From Karalla daura (lineage: Eukaryota; Chordata; Actinopteri; Chaetodontiformes; Leiognathidae), in NCBI GenBank assembly GCA_029224185.1, contig CM055188.1, positions 15,990,497 to 16,054,496 on the forward strand: DNA of 64,000 nucleotides, read 5' to 3'. Within the stretch, counting starts at the first letter, position 1. The number at the start of each line of letters is the position of its first letter. Shown piece after piece: positions 37,701 through 48,600 of the stretch. The notes under the pieces were generated by a model that was not told the DNA's origin, made no database searches, and saw only the letters and a program-made list of their open reading frames with translations. The position numbers and the translations under genes were made by a program.

Positions 37701-39686
37701 ACTAACTGTTTTTCTGGAGTTAAGTCTGCTGCCAGTCTCCACGACTATCCTGGCAACCATAATTTATGCCATTTATTAATCATTACAAAGCATAACATAA
37801 CACTTACATTTTGCCTGATATCAGATCTGGGCAGACGTTGCTCTTGCTAAAATCAATGACAAGGTGTTGTATGATCACTGAGTGATCATAATGGTGGAGG
37901 TGATCACCCTACCTTGTTAACCTCCACAGAGGAGAGTTTAAAGCTGTACATTTGCCCTCTGTCTGTGCTGATGGCCAGAGTCATCTCTGCAGGACTGATG
38001 CACATGGAGGAAATCTCCTCACATTCAGTCACAGTCATCTCACTGCTGTTAGGGTCTGGAGGGATCTAACAACACATAAATGATCACTGTGAAAAACACA
38101 GAATCCCTGAAAAATCACTCTTTTGAATCTGGCTAAAGAATTACCTGAATCACCCTGCTTCTTCTGTAAATTTCCTCATTGTCCTTTTCCAAAAGGACAA
38201 CTGTTCCAGGCCCAAAAGAGCACATTAAGCCCTTAGAGTAGGACATAACAGCTGTGATGCGTGGCACACTCTGGCCCTCATCTACCTCAGCATTCTCATC
38301 CACCTGCCTGTGAAGCAAACCAATGCAATTGATCCACTTTATTGCTGTAATTTATATTTCATTTAATTGAAAAGTGTATTACCTTACATGATAGAGCTGC
38401 TAAGGAGAAACCATGTCAGATTTATATTCAGTGGATAGAATTTACCTTGAATTATGTGTAACATCTGAGGCTCCGTTATTTTTATTTTTATCATTGTTGT
38501 TGTTGTTCCCCAGTGTTGTATATGGTTATTAATCATGGCTGGAGAGACATGTTGTGTCCGCCACCAGTCGGTTATAATGAACAAGGTGAATGTGACTGTG
38601 AAAGTATTCCGACTGGTCATGAACCAGTCCATCTACCATTTATTGTTTAGTGTATGTGGGTGAGCAATGCTGACAGAGAGATCATGTGTTTCACCTCCTG
38701 ACCTGTCAGACTGTTTCTGCATAGCCTTGGAATCCATGTTAATCTCTCTGCGTAGGTCTCCATTTTCAAAAACCAGCAGCCTGCCTGTGTCTGTTCCAGC
38801 AATCACCCGCTCTGCTGTCGCCCAGGTGTGGCATAGGAAGTGGATGGACTCCACCTTCGCGAAACTGCTCTGTTTCAGAGTTCCCTCTGCATAGCGAAGC
38901 ACCTTGAAGATGCCATTTCCACTCACACACAGCTGCATGTTGTTGAAGGGGTTGAAACTGACCTGACACGACATTAAAAATACAATACAGGATGTAGTCT
39001 GTACAAACAAGAACTGTGGGTGCACAAATGCAGGGCAAATGGCTCACCTGGGTGACAGGATTATTTTCATTACCAGTCTTCACTGCTGCAAGGACTTTCT
39101 GTTTTTCCCAGTGCCAGAGGATAAGCATCCAGTCTGGGTCACCTGTCTGGCCAATTAGGTACTTGGAATCAGGGGAGAAGGCCACACAAACAAACTGAAC
39201 ATGGACAGGCATGTCGTCTGCAGTCAGAACTTTCTTTTTTCTGCCTTTTTCATGCTGCAGGTCAAACACGGTGATGGTGGCCTTGTCTGCAGACTCTGAC
39301 ACTGCCAGGTAACGCCTGTTCTCACTTATGGCTAGAGCATGCATGCCTTTGCTGTTCTCCGTGCCTATACGGGGGTAAAATAATAATTTTAGGATACTGA
39401 TGGTACTTGTGAGAAGAAAAAACAACACGCAAAACACAATGAGGAAAACAACATTAGCAAGGTCATTCAGAGAAAGGACTCTGAGCGGTGCTAAGGCATT
39501 ACTGCAAAGCAACAGACCACTCAACCTACCTGGGATGAACCTCTGACATCCTTGGATGGTGTTGTAGCACACACAGTTGTTTCCACTGGGAAAAATCACA
39601 GTTTGATCATCGAAGAAGCACAAATTGTTTTTCACACCTTTGCGCAGACCGAAAATGAAATGTGACTGGACAGTAATAGCTGGCAT
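30002..39686 (-). CDS. cfap57: CFAP57 (WDR65), WD-repeat and coiled-coil axonemal protein
   Basis: Cilia and flagella associated protein 57, the homologue of algal FAP57, which is an inner dynein arm adaptor in motile cilia. ATG is at 39686-39684 (MPAITVQSHFIFGLRKG). The only longer reading begins at a TTG. Twenty-one phased exons (high to low): 39686-39530, 39364-39048, 38962-38703, 38307-38145, 38065-37913, 37373-37234, 36822-36657, 36540-36427, 36340-36128, 35781-35608, 34985-34824, 34703-34548, 34019-33926, 33631-33441, 33343-33170, 33055-32897, 31770-31627, 31342-31226, 30709-30575, 30435-30292 and 30187-30002. The product is 1172 residues, a little short of the mammalian protein (about 1250). 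Residues 1-673 are WD repeats (SPDSKYLIGQTGD, WSPDDRWLLSCGLDGAVYKW, DEQFLLTASEDGC) and 674-1172 are coiled coil. X-box-like sites lie upstream. Confidence 0.95.
31771..32896 (-). other. cfap57: cfap57 longest intron, nothing recognised
   Basis: A 1.1 kb intron between the NQDK and DLTISSLKKK exons. Its acceptor side holds a CA/GAGA-rich run (31770-31820). The stretch 32040-32700 is less AT-rich than its surroundings and resembles degraded repeat sequence, but no family could be named. The other cfap57 introns over 300 bp (30710-31225, 34020-34547, 34986-35607, 35782-36127, 37374-37912, 38308-38702) show only AT-rich DNA. Confidence 0.5.
34824..39686 (-). CDS. cfap57: cfap57 WD-repeat exons
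   Basis: Eleven exons encode the propeller half. In order: NLCFFDDQTVIFPSGNNCVC, GMHALAISENRRYLAVSESA, VAFSPDSKYLIGQTGDPDWM, VSFNPFNNMQLCVSGNGIFK, AEGTLKQSSFAKVESIHFLC, SYSKGLMCSFGPGTVVLLEK, ISPAEMTLAISTDRGQMYSF, RKPLVATTSLDHSVRIWNYE, HPTGFFILVGFSDKLRLMSL, YGGHMFAAVNANVIHIYSFT, WSPDDRWLLSCGLDGAVYKW, GRVIFTGTSSGSIRVIEYPL and DEQFLLTASEDGCLLICKII. The residue order matches mammalian CFAP57 throughout. The donor at 35607 (GTTCCT) is non-consensus but fits phase and homology. Confidence 0.93.
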
Positions 39687-39841
39687 TTCGTTGCAAAACG
39701 TAGATTTCAACTCAGAGAAAAGACTGAAACAACGATAACGATAACCTTTGAGTTTCTAAAGAGATAACGACTTTAAACGGAAAGTATGAAATGCGGAGAG
39801 CGAGAGAGACTTCATGAAACACCGTGACTAGTTAGAGTCCC

Positions 39842-39854
39842 GTTGCTTAGCAAC
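39842..39854. promoter_or_regulatory. RFX X-box-like palindrome upstream of cfap57
   Basis: GTTGCTTAGCAAC is a palindrome with 6-bp arms around one base. It fits the X-box consensus RYYNYY-N(1-3)-RRNRAC bound by RFX factors at ciliary gene promoters. It lies about 155 bp upstream of the cfap57 ATG, within the usual range. Function is inferred from motif and position. Confidence 0.7.
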
Positions 39855-40018
39855 GTGAGAACACTCGCGAGAATTTGGGAGCTCAAGTTTCCGTCTGCAG
39901 TTGACTGTAATCTCCACATTTTCCAGTAACAGATTGTATGTTCTTATCTTTGTCGTAAATTACCTTGACAATACTATTTGCAAATCAATACAAATTAACG
40001 TTTCTTTCTCTTGCTGAG

Positions 40019-40043
40019 GTTGCTAAGTCGGTTGCTGAGCAAC
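40019..40043. promoter_or_regulatory. Second X-box-like site with half-site
   Basis: GTTGCTGAGCAAC at 40031-40043 is a second X-box-like palindrome about 345 bp upstream of the cfap57 start. It is preceded by the half-site GTTGCTAAG at 40019. A short + strand open frame (39965-40147) covers it but resembles nothing known. Confidence 0.6.
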
Positions 40044-40680
40044 GCTTAAACTTCATTTATGAACACTTCTGGATTCTAAGAAATGGGGTTTTAAAGTGGC
40101 CAGAAAGGAGCTTTTGGTACCAGGATGAATGGACGACAACGAGATGAGGAGAGACTGGAGAGAGTATATTTGCAAAATTTTATAATTCTTATTGCTATTA
40201 TTATTATTTTTGTTGTTACTATTATTATTACTATTGCAAATGTTTACTTTTTGACTTGTATAAAAGAAAGTCTAGTGGTAGTCTTGAACTAAATGACTAA
40301 AATCGATGACCCTACACCTAACTTCTCTTGGGGTGTCAATGTTTACACATTAACAAGAAATTAAAAATTGTTATTACATAGTGTTCCGAAGTCTTATACT
40401 GGAGTGTGCTGCTCCATTTATTGTTCGGAACAAGTTGTTTGAGGTTGCAGCAAAGAGTAAAAGAAATTTTCAAAAAATGTATTTTCACAGTTATAAATGC
40501 ATAGATCACAGAAACGCGGATAGCATTTGTCATAGACTTTAATGGCAACAAAATTCAAATTCAACAAAATCGTGGCTTTGCATACAAAATCCTCGCTTAA
40601 AAACAGCAATACAACCAAATGATGACTGTGGTTTGTGCTATTGTGTACTGAAAAACTGTAGATCCACTCACATCGTTTTG

Positions 40681-40686
40681 TTTATT
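40681..40686 (-). promoter_or_regulatory. efcc1: polyadenylation signal AATAAA (efcc1)
   Basis: TTTATT on the + strand, about 370 bp past the efcc1 stop. Another copy at 40417-40422 would extend the 3' UTR. Which is used cannot be told. Confidence 0.5.
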
Positions 40687-41052
40687 ATGTGATGTCATTA
40701 TAGCACTTTTGTGGGAAAGAGACTATACTATAGCCTGGAGGACTACTTTTTACTGCTTAAAGGTTTAGCTTATTTCAACATTTTCACATTCAGAACTTTG
40801 TTTTGTGACAAAAAATCCACAGAGTCATGACGTGTGCAAAAAAAAGAAGTATAACAAGCATATATACGTACAAACAAAACAAAGCCCTTTGCTACACTAA
40901 ATAACATTCTAGACTAATATATTCATATAGATCACAGGGTCTGAGGAGGTTATCACCTGTAATATAATATACCACCCTCCACTCCCACCCACCCCCCTAC
41001 ACACAAAGAAAGGCTGTTGGAGCAGCTTCTATCCAGCAGGAGGCAGTCCTGG

Positions 41053-43619
41053 CTAGCATGAGATGATGAGTGTGTTGAGGGACTGCTGACTCTGAGTTCG
41101 CTCCTGAGGTCCACCAGTGGAGAGAATCTCACAGGCAGCCAGCTCATGATACAGAGCATTGAGTACTTCCAGGATGTGGGCTTTCCCTGCGTGAAAACAG
41201 AATAATTTAACCAATGAGGGTATCATATTGCATATTCTCCTGTGACTTAATTAAATTCTGTCACTGCCTGCCACCACAAGTAGTCAAAAATTTTCATTAG
41301 CACATTTCACAGTACTTCATTTGACTCTTAGCAATTTTATTGGTTATGTCAGCACCACTTACCATGTTGTGGGTCACTACAAGACTCCAAAGTACTGAGC
41401 AGGATTTTCCCAAGAGACCTCCGTGAGACATTCTGAAACAAGAGAGAACTCTTCTCTAATGGCTGTCAGGCAATTAACAAGCACTTAAACAAGCAACATG
41501 ACTCTTGTAACCACAGAGGCACTGACACAGTCAACAACTGATAGCTTAAGTGTTGAAGTATAAGTACAAGGGCTCTGTAGCAATGCAAGAAAGTTCAATT
41601 AGTTTTTGTTTCTGATGTCTGACCAGAAAAGTCCCTCCAGTGCAGTGGGTGGATTTTACCAAGTTTTAATTGATGCAACGGTCTGACCACCATTTAACAG
41701 AGCACTGTGCAAAAATCAAATAAAGATGTTTGGTGCTTGAAATTAAAGAACGATATTGCATGTTGCCTTATTTATTGGCTACTTTGATCACTTCTGTGTG
41801 CTTTAACTGTGACCAACCAGGTCTCTGAGCTGCTGGAGGAGCTGCAGGATGTCCACCAGTTTCTCCTCCACAAGTGACAGGCGGACCCTCTCAGTCTCAA
41901 GCATCTGGAGCTCCATCTGAAGCAGCTCCGTCTCCTCAGCCTTCTGCTGCAGCTCTTGCACCAGCGAGTCCCTCATCTGGATGACATGACACAAACCACT
42001 AAGCTCCTTCTGCCTGGCACAGTGTCAGGGTTCCTACTGCATTCATCTTGATTCATCTTATATTATTTACAATACAAACAAACAATAAACAAATAATTAA
42101 TGTGACTGGTTGATCGTGATCATCATTACTGTGCGGACGTCGCAGAAAATATCTATAAGACCATTCTACAGCTAACATGAAAAATTCAGAAAAGGGAAAT
42201 AATGACCATAAAGAGTGCAGGATATAGATATTACACAAACCCAGTTTTCATGAAATCAAACACAATGACATGTATGGATAAGGTTAAATTCAAAACAGCA
42301 CAGAAAATGTACAAAGTGAGGAAATGTTTGCAACAAAAAAAAAGGAATATTCACAGAAAGAAAGACGGGTATAATCTAAGGAAAGAAAATATTACTTTCA
42401 TTGCAGTCTTTTAAAATGTCTTTTAAAAGACTGTAATGGGTACTTATCAAACTGATAGGTGACTCTAGAAAGTAATATCCAATGGAGGTCTAACTGGGAC
42501 AAAAACTGACAGTCAAAATTAAAACAGGAAAATGTTTTAAATTATTGACTTTTTTGTTTTTATTGATGTCCTTCTTGAACTCTCTCATGATTACTTAACT
42601 AATACAAATGAACAGGACCTCTGTTTGCTTGATGCACTGTAATGTTAATATTTGAAACCGTGAAGTAGGGAATAGTGGTCACGACCTGTGTATTTTAGCG
42701 AAGGGCCGTTGTGGATCTCAGCTACATACTCACAATGGAAAACATCATCTTGGAAGTGTATGACTAAGTCAAATATAAGCAGATGTAGAGGGGGGTGGTT
42801 GTGGGTGGGGATGAGACAGGAAAAATTAATCCTGGCAAATGTGGCAAAGTTTTCACTTGAAGTTGCCACACCCTTAATTATGCATAACTTTGACATAATT
42901 TAAACAAGTGGGTTGCATATAATGCAAGCAGTAACCCCTAACCAGCAAAAGGATTAGCATTGAATACTTTTCATAGCCCTTGGATGCAGTGGAGCTTTAT
43001 AGCCTAAATATCAGGCTGAAGATGCAGACTACCAGAGAGACTGCACTTGTAAGGATGCAGTCATAGCATCAGACATATCATATATACAGTGATTTTTAAA
43101 AAAAGAAAATGTTGAATACTACCAACCTTGGACCACATGTAGATTAAGAAAGTTGTTGCTGTGTCACTTTCTTGAAAGTGTTTTTTTTTTCACCCCACAG
43201 GCCTGCTAAACATCTTCATACAATATAAATGGCTCTGCCATAAATGTGTGTCAAATGTTGAGGTTACTGTGAGCTTTCAGCCCACGTCTTGTAGGTCTGC
43301 CTGCCAAAAATGCCTGGAAATCCCTGCAGTGCACCTTCACAGCATAGCACACTGAGGGACAAAGGTCTCACCCCACACATCCTGCACATAAACAAAGTCT
43401 CACAGTCAGGACTTTGTTTAGTTTTAACTTTTCCTCTCAGAGATCTGAGACGTACTGGGAACACATTACGTCACAGTTCCCCTTCAGCCTGTCTTCCTGT
43501 GTTGTGAAAATACTACTCAACTGTAACAGGAGAGCTTTAATTTATGATATTCCTCAGTGTCGTTTGGGACAAGGGGGGAGTGTTTCTGTGGTCAGCTTCG
43601 GTGAGAAACAGCTGCAAAC

Positions 43620-43652
<33 letters not shown>

Positions 43653-45603
43653 GGGAGGCTCTTGTGTCGCTGCTGGTGGTTTGGTTAGGTGGAAGCTGCA
43701 GGATCATGCAACTAGCTGCGGTTGTGTCTTTGAAGCCGCTCCACTTTCATAACAACCTTTGCCTGTCCTCTCTAATCTACTTTAACAGCATACATATATA
43801 GCCACAAAGTGACTTGTGATGTAAAGGCAGGCATAAGACCGTGCAGAAGTTTCAGACGGTTTCTTGTAAACAGATGGAACAATCCAGCACAGAGGATGCT
43901 ACAGTGGCCCACCCTGGGTGTGATGATGGAGGACAGTGGTGGGTTTTGTACCTGGTCCATGTCAATTTCTGCACGGCTCTCCCTCAGCTCCAGCTGCTTA
44001 TGCAGCCTGGTCACCCTCTCCAGGAGCTCCACCACAGCGCTGCAGCTTTCCTCACTCCGTGAACTCCCGAAACTGGACATTAGCTTCTTGAAGGCCTTGT
44101 CGTCGCACCTGAGCAACAACCCAAGTGCCATAGGACAAAAGGTCTGTCAGACGCAGAGCTATAACAGCTATTAAACAGGATCAGTGACAAACATTGACTT
44201 AAACCTTTTTTTTTCAAAAAGAATCTGATAAATATATGTACTCTAGTCACCTGAAGCGACAAATTGCATTATCAATAAACACTGCAAAACTACAACAAGT
44301 TTTTGGCCTCATTAAAATGCTTTTATAGGAAGTTTATTATGTCATAAATGTATATAGCACATTTTGATAATCCTGTATAAAGCAGCAGAGCAAGATTTCT
44401 CTAAAAATAATGGTTGAAATTTAGATGACTTGCCATTACATTTTTTTTCAAAACTTACAAGATCAATTATGTCTGAGAAAAAGCAAATGAAAATGAAAAA
44501 TTCTGTTGAAAAATGCGAATGAATGTCATGTTGACCTTTACAGGGCAGACTGTATATATGACATAAAAGCTGATCACACATCATGAGGCCTTAATGAGGC
44601 TTAAAATTGGTGAGTTTCAGTGCACCTGGAAGATGTAAAGTTAATGATACTTTCAAACACACAGTGATTTACATTATACATCACATTAACTGCATGACAA
44701 GAGTTTAAGAGTTTTCAAAACTTCTACTGCCAAACTGATAACAAAAAGCAGAATATTTGTTAAGCCCAATGTAGCTGCATATGCCCTACATTTAAATTCA
44801 TGGAATCGTTTTTATCTACTAGGAGAGTATTGATCATCAAGACTGGAGACACATCTGGAACCAGGTCGTGTTTATTATATTGCTTTATTACAAGTTACCT
44901 GTCAAATTTAGTATGCTCAGTCATTTGGAAATGTGTTTCCAAGACCGGGCTCTCTTCAACAGGGCTCCATATGGTGTCACTCTGACTGTTAAGTCAGGCT
45001 GCATTGCTCTTTTTCATATAAGCCTCAGAGAACAAAAGGTTTCAGTTTTCATCAGCATTGTTGTCCCACTGGTCCTGAAACGGCTTTAAATGCTTCTCTC
45101 TCATGCACCTTGACCATCCCTCAACCTCTCCTCATAAATCTGTTTCCTCAGCTCATGAAGCTGACACTGATACTGATATTGTAGTACCTCTCCCCGCAGC
45201 AGGACAGCCTGGTCAGGATTCTCTTCACCTCGTCCACCTGCTTCTGCTGACATCCCGTCAACTTGTCCTCCTCCTCGTCAGAAGCTGCCTGGCCCTCCAC
45301 CGAGCGAAATAGCTGCTCCTCCACTGGGTGCCACAGTAAAATAATATTAATATGGCAAATACTTTACTTTTCTTGGTATAGCATGGTACTTAATGGCATA
45401 GTCTACAATCATTTCTCTTTAAGTTTGTTCAAGCTCATGCAAAACATATCTCACTCTTGTCGGGAGTCGTCACAGCTCGTCCTGTTGGAGAACAACGGTC
45501 ATGATGGGAGTCTGAGCAACATCTCTGGCTCTGTCTGCCGCTGGCACTCAACTGCTGCTCTGGCCGGATGCATCTCGGGAGCTGTAGTTTTGACACCTCT
45601 GAC
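41053..45603 (-). CDS. efcc1: efcc1 C-terminal coiled-coil exons
   Basis: Six small exons: 45603-45455 (RSEVSKLQLPRCIRPEQQ), 45323-45188 (MEEQLFRSVEGQAASDEEED, VKRILTRLSCCGER), 44108-43952 (CDDKAFKKLMSSFGSSRSEE, VVELLERVTRLHKQLELRES), 41976-41818 (MRDSLVQELQQKAEETELLQ, LVEEKLVDILQLLQQLRDL), 41432-41363 (NVSRRSLGKILLSTLESC) and 41186-41053 (AHILEVLNALYHELAACEIL, then the stop). Phases agree at every junction. The donor after QQLRDL is GTTGGT, which is weak. Confidence 0.88.
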
Positions 45604-48600
45604 CTGAAAAAGAGCAGTGCCATTTGACTGCAAGTTCTCTGCTGATGTGTGACCCATTCTGGCTGCTGTCAGTATATCTGTGCTCATGAAGTTACACTGA
45701 ACAGGGTTTCAAACTTCTCTTTAAATTTGCACGGATGAGAAAAGCTCAGTCCAAACCAATTGCCATGATCAAAGACAACATATCAAGTAACACGAAGCAG
45801 TGTGTATTAAGCCACATCTACAACCGCCATGATAATTTTATAGAGGCCTGTGATGTTGTATGCCAAATCTGGGTGGGGTAATTGAAGCCAGAAATGTGTA
45901 TCTATAAGGCATTTTGCAGTGAAGTGGGTCAATGGCAAAATGGCTGTTGCTGTGCTGGAATTACTGTTTTGCAAGATGTGGGGGAAAATCACACTGGCTG
46001 ACACAGGATGTGGCAAAACTTTAATCAGCTTCCTAAGTATATCTCTAAATCTACACATGAACATCTATGCAGTACTTTTACTTAACAGAATGCTATGTTT
46101 CCCTCTCTGTCAAAGACACATTCAAACATTTGTTCCTGGAAAAAAGCCTCAGACTGTAGTGTGCACCGATCAAACGTTCGGTAATGGTTTGAATTTTCTA
46201 GGTTTCTCCTGCTGTCTGCTCTTTTGTGTTGGGGGAAATCCGATAGGGGGCCTTCGTAAATCACAGAATAAGTGATTCCAGATGATGATGTCTTCCAGAA
46301 AAAAAAGAGAGAAAATCATGAAAAAAAGGTCCTCGACAGCCTGACTCTGAAAAAAGAGGGGGAAAAAAAGTCATAGAGCACTTACGCTTATATCCTGTTG
46401 GCACAAGGCATACTGTGCTGTAAGATAATATAATATTCTGCATCTGTGTACGACTTTAGAGGGTTTTTGTGCAAAAACAAGGAGAAATGGGGAGCAATTA
46501 TTGACCTTCACTGAAGGTCAGTAATTGCAGCATGATTTCAGGCAATGAATCAGTCATGTTTAAGTTAGTGGGGGCCAGGGTGCAGGAAAGAAGGGGTGGG
46601 TTCACAAGGGCCAGCAGCTGCAGTCAGATGCAGATGGAACTGGTACATAGACGTGAACAAGCACACTCTTATATACACACACACTCACACACACAGTCAC
46701 AGAGAAAACTTTGCTGGTTGCTGTGGAGATGCTCAGACTCTGGAATTATATGGTAGAGGCTGTTTCAAATGCAGGCTTTTGGTGTGACTAATTGCAATTT
46801 AATTGACAGTGGTCGGGGGAAGGCAGCAGCCTGTGTCTTTTGAATACTGTAGCAAGGCCGAAGTTTGGAGCTCAGGCCTTTTTGACTTACTCAGAGGTTA
46901 AAAAAGGGGCTTTGTGTGTTGAATGAGCAAAGGATTCTAATGACAACCTCACATTGGAAGGGGGTAAAAAAGTACCCCTCTGACTTTCACATCAGAACTT
47001 TTTTTCTTTTCCTTTTTGTATTACACTATCCAAAGGTTTGGTATAACAGTAATGAGGCAGTATGATGGTGATGGTGCTGAGCATGGGAATTCCAACTGGA
47101 TGAATACAGACACCTGAAAGTACACTGTAACAAATTTTCTTGTTAATTTACAGTAAACTACTGGCAGCTAAAGTTGCCTGCTTGAAACTGTTATTCTACA
47201 GTATACCTACTGTACAGTCAACAACAGTTTATTACCGTAAAAATAATACAGTATTGTGCTGCTCAGAAAATAAACATTACAGTATCATACTCTCACCTTT
47301 TTGGTTTCTATTATACTGTTATTTTACAGTTATTATTATTACTGTTATTTTACAGTTACTAAATTATTCTCTATTACTACTGTGAAACTATACTGCAGAA
47401 TGTGATCTATACAGTGATATAAACCAATGATCTAAATGTTTTACATTTAAAAATTAAAACTAATAATAAGTAATAAGGAATAATAAATGAAAATAGCTAC
47501 CACAGAAATGGCTCAGACAAGAGATGTCCTTTTTTTAAGCTTTTATTAAAGCTGAACATTTTCAGTATCCATAAAAATCTATAAACACACTAACTTGATT
47601 GTCATGTTTTTTTTCTTGAACTATGACAAGAATTGGCTCACATTACATCAACAACACAACACATCGGCATGAATCAGTCGTGGACTGGTTGGGAGGGTCA
47701 GGGTATGCTCAACACTGGCTACAGTGGAAAATGATGAACAACAGTATCCAAATTATTAATGTTATTGTATGTACATTCATACTAGATACAAGATATAATG
47801 CTAAACAAAACTTACATAAATTCTTACGTCAATTCTCCATCTGGAGACGATGCATCTTTGTTCATCAATTGTCTCGGTTTTCTCCTTCAATACCTCTCTA
47901 TTTCCCTATACACACAGAACACATTCTTAACAATGGAGAGCCTGAACATCTGAGACAACTGAACTGCACCATTCCAACTAAATAAAGCCCCACATGGGGA
48001 TTCACTGTTGCTGCCTTTTTGTGGACCAGCTTCCCTGTCTGCTTTGACACCACCTTCCCCTGGCTGGTCTTTCTTCTCCTCTCAGGATTGATCCCAATGA
48101 GGCGCCTAAAATGAAATAATAGATAAAGTATAGGTGCAGCAAGTAAAGATACTTTGCATTTAACATGGAACCCTATCACATTAATTGAACAAAAAATGAG
48201 GATGTCTTTTTATGATAATCACCCCTGTGTCTCATAATTAGAAGAATTTAACTTCATTTTGAGAAACTATGAGAAACAAAACATTCATAATTGAGGATTA
48301 TGACAGATCAGCTGCTGCCATTATTACAACATTTATTTAACTTTAATTTGAGGCATTAGGAAACATTGTTATCTTTGAGAAATTTGTCATCAGTGATTTC
48401 TAAGACTTTGGTCTGAAAAGTTCAAGATACATACCACATATGAGCATTTAGTACCCCGAGCTGCGAAGAGAGATGACGCACTCAGACAATATTTCTGACA
48501 GGAAATTTACCTTTGAACAAACTCCAGAGTCCTTGCAGCTTCTTCCTGGTACTGCAAGTTGAATACATAGAATGTTGCAAATACTGCCGCAAGTCCCGTG

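Larger units (their letters stand above)
41977..45187 (-). other. efcc1: efcc1 introns with a hairpin and (AC)n
   Basis: Introns 41977-43951 and 44109-45187 of efcc1. The first holds an inverted repeat (42404-42433) and a short AC repeat (about 43621-43652). Many short open frames appear here, but none has splice signals plus a recognisable product. Confidence 0.65.

Noticed and set aside
39965..40147. 60-codon + strand frame between cfap57 and efcc1
   Set aside because: No family resemblance, and it covers an X-box palindrome in a promoter region. Likely chance.
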